DNA of 64,000 nucleotides, taken from Salvia splendens. Taxonomy: Eukaryota; Streptophyta; Magnoliopsida; Lamiales; Lamiaceae. Positions 46,918 to 58,974 of the stretch are shown here, in pieces. Position numbers and translations under genes: made by a program. The DNA lies in NCBI RefSeq assembly GCF_004379255.2, contig NC_056046.1:14012001-14076000 (forward strand), in the 5' to 3' direction. The number at the start of each line of letters is the position of its first letter. Within the stretch, counting starts at the first letter, position 1. The notes beneath the pieces are model-generated. The model had not been told where the DNA came from and did not search any database. It saw only the letters and a list, made by a program, of their open reading frames with translations.

Positions 46918-49900
46918 TTACAGGTCTTTCAGAGCTTTGCCTCTTGCTGGCCTCGCCGGCTTGATGAATTTGCCAAGCAGAATTAGAACTATTGGAACAA
47001 TCGTTCCAATATAGTAAACGCTTCCGTAGGGGTTGATTTTTTCGTGAAGGCTGAGCAACTGTTTAAGGCACAAGCACAACACCATAGTCAATCAGCTACA
47101 CATTACTGTTGATATCTTTAAGTCGAAATCTAATTGTGGAGAGACATACCAACCATGAAACCAATGCAGGAGTAGTTCGGAATGAGGAGTGTGTAAGCAA
47201 AGTTTACAAAACTAGCAGGTTCGTAACCAGAGATGATTGGCAAGCTTGTTGCCATCTGTAAAGAACTGCTCATAGACCAAGTGAAGTCGGATGTGAAGAA
47301 ATGATTCAGACGTTGCCCGAAAGTAGTGTTGGCATAGATTGATGCTTACCTCTTGAACCAGCAATCATAGTAGCAGATTGAATGAAGAAGATGATGTACC
47401 CGGGATATAATCCCTGTCAACCAATGAATCAGTAAAAAACTTAAGAGTATTAATCAGGACATATAGCTATCTTGGTCAACTCACCCATTCAAATCTCTAA
47501 GAAAAAGAAACAAGCAGTTCAAATGAGATTGTTTAAACAGAAAGAAAGAAAGAAAGAAAAGCACTAACTAAACTAAGCCTTCTGTGACCATCCTTTTGTG
47601 TACATTCATATTGACTGGCAAAATTATGCAATTTGTTTCAGAAATTACGAATATGTTATCCTACAAAGACACCAGGCCTAAAAAGCATGGCCACACAATT
47701 TGAAACATCTTTCCTGTCTCAGAACATTAACAACTCAACCTTCGTCCTATAGACATTCTTCATATGCTGTATCCACATTTTGCAGAAATCAAAATGACTA
47801 ACAACATGTACTCTTTGACAGTTGACTATAGAGAGAAGATAATTCCAGGAACTAATAGTAACTATTGAAGAAGAAAGCAGAAGAAGGGGCTAAAAAATCT
47901 ATTAGGGTAAGAAGAAAAGTATTAACACTTACATGCCAGACTGCACTGACAGTTTGAGTGGCCAGCAACTAGAAGAATCCTGGTTTCTTTCCATTCTGAA
48001 TCAGCCTCTCATAGACATCTAAACAATGTAACAAAAATTAGATTAGATGAAGATGTAGATTATATATTTATGATTCATTACAGATATTAGATAAGCAAAT
48101 GTAAAAAAATAGTAGCATAATTCCTAGTGAATGTGTACAAAACTATCATACAATCATATCCCTAACTCTAAGCTCAAAATATGCAAGCACAATAAAAAGG
48201 TATGCATAGTATTAATTAAGCTGCACATATAAGATCCACTACAATTGATTGTTTTCGATGAGAAACCGTTTCAGAATTTAGCCTCTGGCGCTGTGGTAGA
48301 GCAAGGAACCAATATAAAGGCCAATAGACCGTCATAGTTGATATACTGCACTTGGACTACTCCCATGCTACTCTGGAGGTTACAATACGAGCAGCTTCGC
48401 AGCTAGCAGCTATGCATTTTTAAAAAATAGCTAACTTACAGTGCCTGAGCCAGGTGCTAACTTGAATATTCCATACAAGGGGTAACTGCACGGAACTCTT
48501 TGCCAACTCAACACCTAGTATATCAACGTTCTTTGCACGGTCCCATCGTGGTTTGGGTGGATTCGAATCAGTCCAGCCAGAAAATCCAAAACCAGATATA
48601 ATAATAGAAACTTCTGAGATGGACCAAATGAAATAATATTTCCAACAAGCAGTGAAGCCTGACATGTACTGGTAGCTTAGTCGTTTCCAGAAGCCATATT
48701 CTTGGTATACTGGTTCTGTGAAACGAGAAAGTGGGAACTGTGGTACAAGATAGAGATATAATCCCATACAGACAGCGACTTGAAGAACAGCTTTGCAAGT
48801 TGCCAAATAAGGAGAAGGGGATGGCCCCTGCATTGTAGGTTGCCAAATCTATCACAGATGATAATGGCTGAATCAAAAACAAGATCAAAAGTACGGATAC
48901 ATGTTGAAGCATTTATAAGAATATAGAACCAATACCCCTTTCCTCTCAGTCCATTCCAAATAATCTTTCATTTCATACACTGGACCAGCAACGTGACTTC
49001 CACAACACAGACAGTAACCAAAATACTCAAGCAAAGAAGGCAGCTTTGTCAACCGGTTTCGCTTTTGAGCCTCACGCAAATCTTCCTCTTTTAGAACTCC
49101 GTCACTGTAATTGATCACATATGATATGATTTTTAGTGTTATCACCATCAGAGAACCTATACATAGGGAACACCAAGGATGTATAAGAAATTTCAGTGAG
49201 ATCATGTTATTTCTTCATAGGCATGGTTTAATACAGAATTCAGTAGAAAGAGGCTGATATGTTTTGAATCATTTCATTTAACATGAGCAAGCTTGAACAG
49301 TCCACATGGTTACTCTAAAAGGAGCAGATTTGCATTATTTACATGTGAATCCCATTTCATTATGCAGAGGCGTCTTCAGCTTTTGTTTTAGACATTTTGT
49401 GAACCACAATATTTATGGTAAATTACACTTTTGAATCAATTTTCTGGTCTAGTATTCCAAAAAGAACTAGAGGACAATAGTTGGTGCTTTGCTAACGATA
49501 TATGTGGAAGCAGATTTTATCAACATTGCTTTTAAATGTTCACAAGCGCAGAATTTGAGAGAACAAAATGGTTTGACCAAAGAATCTACAGATAGAAAAA
49601 TTGAGAGAACTATTGGTTTTACTACCATTACAGAATATAAAATAAAGATTATGCAGCATAAGAAAAAAGCATGTTATTCCATTCATAGATATATAGACAT
49701 TAATACATAGTCTATATCACTATACAGAAGCATAATAATCCTAATGCCTAATATAGTAGTTCAACCAATAAGTTTTTAAAGCAGCTCTAGACACACTTTA
49801 GCATACCATAATAAGAAAATTGCTTTAATAAAGTTAAGATACTCACATCAGCAAATAAATGCTACAGCATGTCATAACCATGTTAGTACGTGTTCAACAG

Positions 49901-50721
49901 AATTAGGCTTTTGATACTAATCAACAACCAAAGATGAGCATGATCAAGAATGAAACAAATTTAAGTTGGAAGTAATGAGAAGGTGCTCACCTGTAGCATC
50001 TATACCCCCTTCCTACCATGCATCACCACTCATGTAATACACATGGCTGCACACATCAACATTATTCAAAAACTAAGAAACTGATGATATAATCCCCCAC
50101 GCTTAACTTGAACTGTATATGATTTGCTACCATACAAATAAAAACGTTTATCCAAATAACTTCAACTAAACAACTAATCCTACTCCAATTTCAGAAAACA
50201 GTAGAAGTGAATTAAATATGGCTGACAAATAATGAGTAATATGTTAAGGAGCCCTAAGAAAATAGCCTACAGACTACAGAGGTAATTGAAATGGTACTAG
50301 TAAATTTTCATTTATATCAATTGGGGCATTCTATATGATAGGTTGGAGCAGGCTAAATATTCGACTTACGCACGGTTGTGGCGATAGATACAATGCTTGA
50401 AAGTTGAAATCAAAAGAAATCGACAAAATCGAGATTTCGATAACAACAATGAAAAGTTCCAACTGACCAGCCAATGAGGTAACCGAAGGCGAGGAAGAAG
50501 GTAATGATTCCACAATAGCATGGAGGCGTATCCTAAGAGCATCGGCACAATGAAATGCAAACTGGAGGAGAATCCAAAGGAGAGACAGGAAAGGAAGGCT
50601 CCAGTGGCGGCGGCACCGCTCCACCAGGAACGAAGCGGTGGAAGAAGCTGACGGGGATGGTGGCGGCGAAGCAGAGCAGAAAGCGGAGCAACGGAACCGA
50701 TACTCCTATGGATAGAGCCAT
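46918..50721 (-). pseudogene. LPLAT: Lysophospholipid acyltransferase (MBOAT, LPLAT/LPCAT-type) pseudogene with introns
   Basis: Eight exon-like blocks with GT-AG borders are visible: 50721-50468, 50046-49991, 49156-48936, 48848-48440, 48018-47942, 47413-47350, 47255-47150, 47058-46918. They encode in order the plant ER-membrane MBOAT acyltransferase that reacylates lysophospholipids. Family landmarks remain: EYFGYCLCCGSHVAGPVYEM, WSISEVSIIISG, PLVWNIQVSTWLRH and the catalytic WH-GLYPGY. Two frame breaks lie in the first block (near 50615 and 50512). TAG occurs at 50013-50015 in the second block and at 47969-47971 in the fifth, and the frame breaks again in the seventh. Introns are kept, so this is an unprocessed duplicate and not a retrocopy. 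Part of the decay could instead be sequencing error, but five separate lesions make that unlikely. Confidence 0.85.
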
Positions 50722-51252
50722 AAGAAATCACGTTCTACTCAGACCTTCGATCGGCAATGCAATCGTTTAATTATGTTTACGTCATTATATTTTCCAAATT
50801 CTTCCATAATTCAATCCAGTTTTTCTTAAAAATAATTGTAATAAGATAAATTTGAATATGTATATTTGTAACTAATATTAGTAGGACTATAATATTCATG
50901 TAACTTAAATAGTTGAATATTATATATCTGAACTATAATTGAAAATAAGAACTTATATAAGAACTTAATCCTCCAATTATCACTGTTTTCAATTTATAAT
51001 ATTTTTAAAAAATAGATGCTACATGAAAAATAACATTGACCCTACTTTTCCCTCCAAACAGTTGATACATGACAAACGATATCAAATAATAATAATTTTA
51101 ATAAATGCAATTGATACATGACAATTGATATCATTTGTAAAAGCAAATATGAAACTAGACAATACTACATTATAAATGAAGCTTTTTGTACAACATACTA
51201 TTAATGAAAGTAAATGATATTATTGGGTTACGTGGACGGGACCACAGATGCA
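50722..51252. other. AT-rich intergenic DNA
   Basis: No gene was seen. Short imperfect repeats of TTGATACATGACAA/T occur at about 51061-51080 and 51110-51130. Confidence 0.35.
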
Positions 51253-51505
51253 TAAGAGCATCCGCAATGGGTGGACGATGGCACGGCAGATGGCGCGCAT
51301 CGTCCACACCCATTGCGGGTGCGCGCCATAGGGCGCGGACGATAGTCGCACCCTATACTTCGGTCGCGGAGGAAAGCGCGGACGATGACCATCGTCCGCC
51401 CTATTGCGGCTGTCGCGGACGATGGCCGCGGACGATGGCCATCATCCACGCCATCGTCCGCCCCATTATGGAGGTCGCGGACGATGGCACGTGGTTTCGT
51501 TTTTT

Positions 51506-51513
51506 TATAAATA
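51506..51513 (+). promoter_or_regulatory. TATA box of the intact Harbinger ORF1
   Basis: TATAAATA lies 71 bases before the chosen ATG, after the GC-rich subterminal repeats. Confidence 0.65.
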
Positions 51514-51583
51514 CCGTTCATTTGTAATATTTCATTTCACGCGATTTCATTTTCGAAACTTCCATTTACATAATTACTACGAA

Positions 51584-52645
51584 ATGGATTCAAGCCCCAA
51601 TAGTCCTACGTTTAGCGCAGGGGCGCATTGGCCGGGTACAGAATGCGGCGATTATCGTTCGTTCGACACCAACACCCATTACGATCCCGATTTCAGTACG
51701 GAATCGTATGGGTTGTCTGACATGGAGCCGTCTCTGCACCGCCCAACCGCAGCGGCCGATCCCGACCCCGCCGCGACCGCTTCCACCCCAGCCAGAAAGA
51801 AGCGGAACCGGCAGCGGGCGCAGAAGTTGCCGCCTCCCGGTGATTGCGATGAGTACGCCCCCGGCCGTACGAACTACAACGACGACGAAATTCTCACTTT
51901 GGCCGGGTGTTGGGTAGATATATCGGAAGATCCGATATTCGCGAACAACCAGCGACAGATCGCGTACTGGGAACGCATCGCGGACCTCTACAATGCGGTC
52001 AAGCCGCCGACCGCGTACAAGCGCAAGCGTGAGCAACTCCGCAAGCACTGGGATCAAGTCAAGAAGCAAGTGAACTTGTACGCGGCGGAGTTCGAGAAGT
52101 TCACGCGGTCACAGGTGAGCGGCGAGAGCGCGAGCGGCGTGCGCACTAAAGCGATGTTGTCGTACCGGTTGATGTTCGGCGATTTCAAGCACGAGGCCAT
52201 CTGGGCGCTCTTGAGGGAGAAGCAGAAGTTCCAAGGTGGAATTCTGCACACTGGTGCGCCGAAGAGGACGAAGGTCACCGAAGTTGGTGACTACACGAGT
52301 AGCGGCAGCGGCAGTCACCCGGTTGACCTCAACCGGACGTACGTGGATGAAGGGAGTTCCGGCACACCGATGTCATTCCGGCGTCCTCCCGGCGTCAAGG
52401 CTGCGAAGGCCAAGAGGAAGGCGACCGCGACCTCATCGTCGACCGCTGCAACCCAAGCTCCGGTCCCGGTAGAGCTCCCGACCCATACGGCCACCGCGTT
52501 TGAGTCGTTAGCAACAGCGTCGATGACAAGGACGATGTTGCAGACGCACATGGCCCTCAAGAAGTGTACCGACCCCGACGAAGCCGAATATCTCCGGGCG
52601 TTACTCGATGAGTTGCGTCGGAAGTTGGGAATTGGTCCGACTTAG
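51584..52645 (+). CDS. Harbinger ORF1: Myb/SANT-like (NAM-associated type) protein
   Basis: This is an uninterrupted reading of 353 residues. The frame is open upstream to 51404, but ATG 51584 (MDSSPN) is chosen because it follows the TATA box and is the start seen in the deleted copy at 5344-5346. After a disordered head, KKRNRQRAQK is a basic patch. Residues of about 100-190 form a trihelix/Myb-SANT-like DNA-binding region (ILTLAGCWVDISEDPIF, YWERIADLYNAVKPP, LRKHWDQVKKQVNLY). The middle is Ser/Gly- and Lys-rich. The C-terminus (DPDEAEYLRALLDELRRKLG) is the conserved short helix. The known role of such ORF1 proteins in Ping/Pong-type elements is to help the transposase bind DNA and enter the nucleus. 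No partner transposase is in this element. Similar proteins are often labelled GST T3-like. Confidence 0.85.
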   Translation: MDSSPNSPTFSAGAHWPGTECGDYRSFDTNTHYDPDFSTESYGLSDMEPSLHRPTAAADPDPAATASTPARKKRNRQRAQKLPPPGDCDEYAPGRTNYNDDEILTLAGCWVDISEDPIFANNQRQIAYWERIADLYNAVKPPTAYKRKREQLRKHWDQVKKQVNLYAAEFEKFTRSQVSGESASGVRTKAMLSYRLMFGDFKHEAIWALLREKQKFQGGILHTGAPKRTKVTEVGDYTSSGSGSHPVDLNRTYVDEGSSGTPMSFRRPPGVKAAKAKRKATATSSSTAATQAPVPVELPTHTATAFESLATASMTRTMLQTHMALKKCTDPDEAEYLRALLDELRRKLGIGPT

Positions 52646-52918
52646 TTTTTTTTTTTTATTAGTTCAATGATGTAACTTTTTTTTATTAAAACTTCGTCGT
52701 TTGTCATTTAGACCGTTTTTTATTTACTCGTTACTTGTTATTTGAAAACAGTTAAATTAATTAAATAAAACAATAAAATGATGATGTGGCGCGCTATAGG
52801 GCGCACCTTAGGGTGCGCCTTAGGGCGCCCCACTGCAGGTGGGGAGGTAGGAGGATAAAACTGCTGACGTGGCGCGCCATAGGGCGCGCCTTAGGGCGCT
52901 CCATTGCTAATGCTCTAA

Positions 52919-53895
52919 CATCCACATAAAAGTTTTTGTGAAGATGAAATACCTTACATTAAGGTATAATAAACAAATAAAGATTGTTTAATTTCACATT
53001 TACTGTAAAATGAACTCTTTCTGAAGGGATGATGTAGAATGAACTTGTGGCTAGTTTGATGGTTTAAAAACTTGGTGAATGTACAATTTAATAGATTGCT
53101 TTTACTACAAAAAAAGGAAGTTTGATCACTACATCTCTCCATACTTATAAAAAAAAGTACTTCATTTAAGATAAATTAAATTCCCTACTTCCTTAAAAAA
53201 GCTTCACCGTTATGAATGTCTCAAATAAAGATGTTTTTATGTAGTAGTACTAAAAGAAATTCTAGACAGCTTCGTGTGGCCTTGAGAGATCCACCGATAT
53301 TACCAGAAAATCGCATAACAATTCAATATTTCAATACTACCCACCAAATAAATAAAAGAATAGGAGTAATTATTTCTGATTACAAGCTCACACGAGATGA
53401 GAGTACAAACAAACTATGATAGCAACTTGGATATTTTGTTTCTCCTTATGAAAAAGTGGGAGTAACATAAACAATATTTGGACAAATTGTTCCAAAATAG
53501 CTGCATCAGCAAAAAATCATAAAATAAAAGGCAGAAGCAAATATCCAGAAAATTAGGTCTTATGACTTTAACATTTCTGGTAAAAGTCTGGTTTCCTACT
53601 GCAAAATGATATCTCACCTCATGTTCATTGCACCAATAAACTCCACATGCATGGCAGAAACATAACCACCATGATTAGTACATGTGGGTCATATATTTAG
53701 TACAAAAAACATAAAGGAGAACCATTTTACAATAATGATGCACATTATTTTACAATAAAAGATCCCAAATATAGATCTTTACCAGATACCTCATTACCAT
53801 GAGGCCAACAAAACCTACACTCTGAATTATGAAGCCCTTTACACATCATTTTTTCTACAAAGATTGTTGATTTCCAACAGAGAGAAGGGTTGCAA
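52919..53895. other. Intergenic DNA and 3' flank of the F-box gene
   Basis: No gene was seen. The last 100-250 bases are the probable 3' UTR of the - strand F-box/PP2 gene. Confidence 0.4.
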
Positions 53896-55582
53896 TTAAA
53901 AATGCTGCAACCTCCCTTTGAACTCCGCAGGGAGTATTTGTACAGAATCCACACACAGCCCACCTTTGGTGTGAGTGCAATCAATCTGTGTCATCGAATA
54001 TTTGACTTTGATCGATTTGCACGAGCTGGAGACAACAAAATCTCCGGCATGATAATGGATCCACCTCCCTTGCTCCTTCAAGTAGCACTGTTTTGTTGCT
54101 TGCTGACCATCTGAGGTCGAAAGCTGGAACCGCACAGGCTTTTTATCCCAGCCATGAACGTGCTCGGAGTTGCAAATCCTACGCCCAAACCTCTTATGGG
54201 CGCATCCAAGTTGTAATCTGAAGAATATACTGTACGACCCTGCCGGAAAGGGAAACTCAATCTCCCCATCGACCTCAAACCACCATATTTGCTGGAGATA
54301 CGCAACTGATGCAAACCTACACACGAATAAATTTCATCAGTTTTAGTTAACCTTTACTGGATATGAAATGCACATGTATTGCTTCTAAAAGAACACGGGG
54401 AGGGAGACAAGTGCATAGATATTTCATATTTGGATGTAAAACATAAATACTGAGTTTGAGGTCATTAACAAGATTCACTATTTCTGCTGCAGGATTCAAG
54501 AAACTTTTGTAAATTAGTTACCACTCACCAACAATCCAATTGATCATCATATACAAGTTAGCGTACTTTCTTCGTTTGTGAAATCCAACAAATTTACTTT
54601 TAAAATTGGTTTCTTTTCCAATAGTAAGAAAGGTTTTCTGATTAATAACTATGAAAGGAATAGCAAGATATAGTCCACTTGTTTAATTCCTAACAGTGAC
54701 CATGTTCGGTTATCTTTCAAGATTTTGGCAATTATTTCAGCAAATCCCATAGAAAGACCAATCAATACAAAATCTTTCTGCTGCATAATATTGTACCAAC
54801 ATAGCTAAAAATGTAACTACTTTCTTGCGTTTAATTTGTGTGGAAGCTTGGACTAAGAAGAATGACATAGGCTAATACGACAAATACTTTGATGGATTGA
54901 ACATTTTTAGCTCATTTCATAATTAAATTCTTCAAATCTCAATTTATACATTATCGATCTAAATTACGCCCCTATAAAGTTCAAAATATTAACAAAATTA
55001 ATCCTCACCTTGATTCCTCAGTTGGGATACGGCTCCAATATCTCCTATCATCAATTCCCGTTATCGCCAATCCATTTGAAGACACCGACATGCAAATGTT
55101 GGCTGTCCTCTTATCCAACCATACTTTCTGCAAAATCACCCAAATCTCAATTAAACCCTATTCCAAAACGATTCAACAAAAATAAAATCCAAAACCTTAA
55201 CAAATCGCAAAAATAAACGAATTCAATCGAATTTAGGGCACAAAAAACGGACCTTAGAGCCACCATCGAACGAATTAGCCCTACAAAGCCTCGCATAGAT
55301 ATCCCTCTTGCAGAGACCCTTGCAGAAAGAGGCATCATTTTCGAATACCCTACCGATAAGATCTTCGTAATTCACAGGCAATTTCGACTCCCAAACGAAA
55401 TCAGCCGACGAGGCTCCCCGGAAAGCCCGGTTCAGTTTTGCAAGCTGGCAGATCTGCATCGGCTCAAGGTGGCCAATAACCGACGCCACACAGCTCTCCG
55501 GCAAGTCGCCCAGCCCGGGCTCCGGCGACGGGGCTATGGCGGTGCTCCCGGTCGCCGCCGGCAACGAAAATAATAAGCCCAT
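53896..55582 (-). CDS. PP2-A13: F-box protein with PP2 (phloem protein 2) lectin-like domain
   Basis: Three exons, 55582-55253, 55127-55009 and 54316-53896, give 289 residues with GT-AG introns. Residues of about 25-70 form the F-box (LGDLPESCVASVIGHLEP), which docks on SKP1/ASK in an SCF ubiquitin ligase. From about residue 111 the PP2 domain follows (KVWLDKRTANICMSVSS, RRYWSRIPTEESRFASVAYL, IWWFEVDGEIEFPFPAGSYS, GWDKKPVRFQLSTSDGQ) and ends KGRLQHF. The PP2 part is a sugar-binding jelly roll that probably selects glycosylated or other targets for degradation. Order, length and exon number match the plant PP2-A11 to A15 group, A13 being the closest I recognise. A 244-bp MITE lies 290 bases upstream. 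Confidence 0.93.
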
Positions 55583-55873
55583 GTGATTGCAATCAACGAA
55601 CCGAATTGAATTGGCCGTGGGCGTAATTGGAAGGGAGGAGGAAGATGATGTAGTTTATGTAAATGAAAATATGGAGTGTGGTAAGAGAGAGGGAAGAATG
55701 GAGAGAGGAGAGCCAATTGTATGGATATATATGAAGGAGGTGGACGCGTACGGTGTGAATGTAACTCTGTCCTTGTGTGTGTTTCTGCGTGGGTTTGGTG
55801 CGTGAAAATATTAGTAAAAAAACATGGAGGATTATGATTTTTTTTGGTTGGGTTAAGAATATATTGCATTTTA
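55583..55873. promoter_or_regulatory. Upstream region of the F-box/PP2 gene
   Basis: This is a short spacer with a TATA-like run on the - strand near 55718-55730 (CATATATATCCATAC). It is bounded upstream by the MITE at 55874. Confidence 0.4.
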
Positions 55874-56117
55874 CTCTGTCAATCCGTCGCTAGGAGTCTT
55901 ATTTATGGGCAACACGAATTTTAAGAAATGTTAAGAAAAGTGGATGGAAAAAAGATAGGGGTACAATTTGTATATATTAATTTTAAATGAAATGTCAGTG
56001 AAATAAGTTAGTGGAAGGTGTGACCATATTACCATTTATAGTAATAGTGAACCGAGACTCTTATTCGCGGACGGACTAAAATGAAAAAACGGGACTCCTA
56101 TTCGCGGACGGAGAGAG
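55874..56117. mobile_element. Stowaway-like MITE upstream of the F-box gene, 244 bp
   Basis: The ends CTCTGTCAATCCGTCGCTAG and, on the other strand, CTCTCTCCGTCCGCGAATAG are flanked by TA at 55872-55873 and 56118-56119. The right part has the same CGGACGGACTAAAATG repeat as 8280-8428. Confidence 0.78.
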
Positions 56118-57122
56118 TAATGTTTAACCTTCTTCATATTTGGAAAAATCTTATAATCCTTCTTTACAAATTTGGTCAAACTTATCCGTATTTCTTAAAT
56201 AAAGAGGCAAAACTTTATCCTTAAAGATCACGATGGATGCCTTAGTGAGAGCCCTAGTGGTTGTCACATCAGCATGTCCTATCTTTCTACAATGGTGGAG
56301 CCCTGGTGGATGCCCTAACTATTATCCATTTGTTGATTTCAATTTTAATATTATTTTTTTATATTTACACATTATAAATAGCAAAATTAGACTCTAAATT
56401 AAAAAAAAAACTAGCAAAAAATATACATTACTTAATTTTTAAAATATTACAACGAAGAAACTTAAAAAGAGGTACAATTTCAACGACCACTACGTGTTCA
56501 AACTTCTTCAATCATGTCGTTCATGAGTTGAAGATGAGCTTGTTGGTTGCGCATGGTCTCCTGAGCTTGTAATATCTCACTGACTCCATAGGGTAAACCT
56601 CGAACGACCGACAGGGTTGCATGACCTGCGATCGATTCAGCTTCATCGTCGGTCCAATCGCCAGCTCTTGCACCTTCATCGTGAATAATCATGTTGTGCA
56701 AGATTATGCACGCGTACATGACATTGGAAATATGATGCATGTACCAGGACCGAGCCGGGCCTTTCACTATTGCCCAATGTGCTTGAAGCACACCGAATCC
56801 TCGTTCCACGTCCATCCGTGCAGACTCTTGCCGCTGTGCAAAAAGGCATTTCCTCGCATCCGTTGGGCAGGAAATCATCTTCAAGAAAACTGGTCATCTC
56901 GGGTATATGCCATCGGCTAAGTAGTACCCCATATGATGTTGCTGTCAGTTGGCAGTGAACTTGATAACCGGACCGTTGCCATTGCATTGCTCGGTGAAGA
57001 GACTCGACGTGTTCAGCACGTTGATGTCGTTGTTTGACCCCGCCATGCCAAAGTGAGCATGCCAAATCCAAAGAAGGTGGTCAACGATGTCTTCAAGGAT
57101 CATCGTCGGATGGGTACCCTTA

Positions 57123-58974
57123 GAGCATTCGCAATTGCGGACTTCGCCGCGGATTCCCACGGATGTGCCGGAATTTGTGGCGGACGTCCGCTATTAGGCA
57201 CGAATGGCATGGATACGGAATTGAGCTGAGGACGTCGCAGGTCCGCGGCCTTCCACGGAATTCCGTAGGGACGTCTGCCATTGCGTCGACTCCCGCGGAA
57301 TTCCGATTTATTTTTTTATTTTTTTTGTAATGTCAATATATACGGCTCGTTGAATTTCACTTCATTCGCACCACTTATTTTAACAAGTTTCTCTCTCTCT
57401 AAATTTCTTTTATATAATAGTAATGGCTGGTAGTGGTAGTGGTAGTGGCCATCACGAAGACCCTATGGCTCGGATTTGGGCACATGTGTGGGAGGCTGCG
57501 GCGAGAGAGGAACAAGCGGCCTTGGCGCCGGCGGTGCCTCGACCCATCCATCGTCGCACTATAGTATCCCGCGACCATCTCGCGGCCCACCGTTGGTTGT
57601 ACGATGACTACTTTGCGTCGGAGCCTCGGTTTGGGGAGAACCTATTCCGGCGACGGTTTAGGATGCATCGGCCGCTGTTTATGCGTATCGTTGGCGCTTT
57701 GGAGCATCGATACGGGTATTTCAGGGAGCGGGAGGATGCAGCGGGTAAACCCGGCCACACGCCGATCCAGAAGTGCACTGCCGTAATCAGGCAGTTGTCG
57801 TACGGAGGTGCGGCGGACATGTTTGACGAGTACCTCCACATCGGCGAGTCGATAGCCAGCGATTGCCTGAAGTATTTTTGTCAGGGCGTGAGGGAGATAT
57901 TCGGGGATAGGTATCTTCGGAAGCCTACCCCCAATGATTGTCAGGCTCTGCTGGATATGCACGGGTCTCAGCACGGCTTCCCGGGGATGCTGGGCAGCAT
58001 AGATTGTATGCACTGGGAATGGAAGAACTGCCCCGCTACCTAGAAAGGGATGTACACTACCTGTTTCAAGGCCAAGAATCCTATGATGATCCTTGAAGCG
58101 GTAGCTGACTACCGGTTGTGGATTTGGCACGCCTATTTTGGAGTAGCCGGGGCGAACAACGACATCAACGTCCTCCAGTCGTCGCCCCTTTTCAATGACC
58201 AGTGCATGGGCGTCGGTCCGACCGTCAACTTCATCGCCAACGGCAACCAACACGACATGGGCTATTATTTGGCCGATGAAATATACCCGATGTGGCCCGT
58301 CTTTGTGAAGACAATCAGATGCCCAACGGATGAGAAGAAGGTATACTTTGCGCAACGTCAGGAGGCAGCGCGCAAGGACGTGGAGCGGGCATTTGGTGTG
58401 CTCCAAGCTCGATGGGAGGCAGTGAAGGGTCCGTCACGGCTGTGGTATGTTGACAGCATCGCCGACATCATGTACGCATGTATTTCATGCACAACATGAT
58501 CGTCGAAGATGAAGCCAAACTCTGACCGATTGGGCCAATGATGATACTGGCGCTGCTGGTCCAAGCCACGGCGTGGCCACGAGCCATGTACGCATGGGGA
58601 TACTCCATGATGACGTCGATCAAGTCCGTGCATTTGCCGACATGCGCCAAAAATAAGCCCACGTTCGACTCCAGAACGATATTTTTGAAGAAGTGTGGCA
58701 GCGTAGGGGTCGTCGTTGATGTAGTTTGTAATTATTGAAATGTATTTTTTAATTTGGTGAAATGTACTTTTCTTTTTTTAATGGATTTTTTTCCTATTCG
58801 CGTCGAAATTTTAATTCCGTAAATTCTTTACTTCCGGAAAGTGGTTAATTTATGAATTTGTGATTTTTTTTTAATGTGGGAATTCCGTCGGGAATTCCGG
58901 CACTGTGCAGTGGGAAATCCTTATGGCGTGGCAATGGGAATTCCGCCGGGACATCCGCACCACTGCGGATGCCC
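57123..58974 (+). mobile_element. PIF/Harbinger transposase-only element nested in another
   Basis: Ends GAGCATTCGCAATTGCGG and, on the other strand, GGGCATCCGCAGTGGTGCGG are flanked by TTA at 57120-57122 and 58975-58977. GGAATTCCG-type repeats occur near both ends (57140-57310 and 58875-58955). Removing it restores the interrupted outer transposase codons. Confidence 0.92.
57423..58719 (+). pseudogene. PIF/Harbinger DDE transposase, nearly intact
   Basis: The 206 codons from ATG 57423 and the next 150 are in the same frame, separated only by TAG at 58041-58043 (after NCPAT). The catalytic blocks are intact: GSIDCMH, ANNDINVL and DVERAFGVLQ. A small deletion near 58485 breaks the frame at the CII-LHNM block. 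After another shift the C-terminus resumes (MGILHDDVDQVRAFADM, stop codon, then FEEVWQRRGRR) and ends at 58719. Of the transposases here this one keeps the longest uninterrupted N-terminal and catalytic regions. Confidence 0.88.

Larger units (their letters stand above)
51256..52915 (+). mobile_element. PIF/Harbinger ORF1-only element with intact gene
   Basis: Ends GAGCATCCGCAATGG and, on the other strand, GAGCATTAGCAATGG are flanked by TAA at 51253-51255 and 52916-52918. The 5' end carries eight or more copies of GGACGAT on both strands (51270-51490). The 3' end carries a different palindromic repeat, GGCGCGCCATAGGGCGC and variants (52788-52900). A TATA box, a leader and one complete gene lie between. 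No transposase sequence is present. Confidence 0.92.

Noticed and set aside
56224..56330. Independent small MITE (GTGAGAGCCC...GGATGCCC) flanked by TTA/TAA
   Set aside because: The inverted match is poor. The stretch is better explained as the terminus of the outer Harbinger, whose end at 56224 matches the end at 59925.
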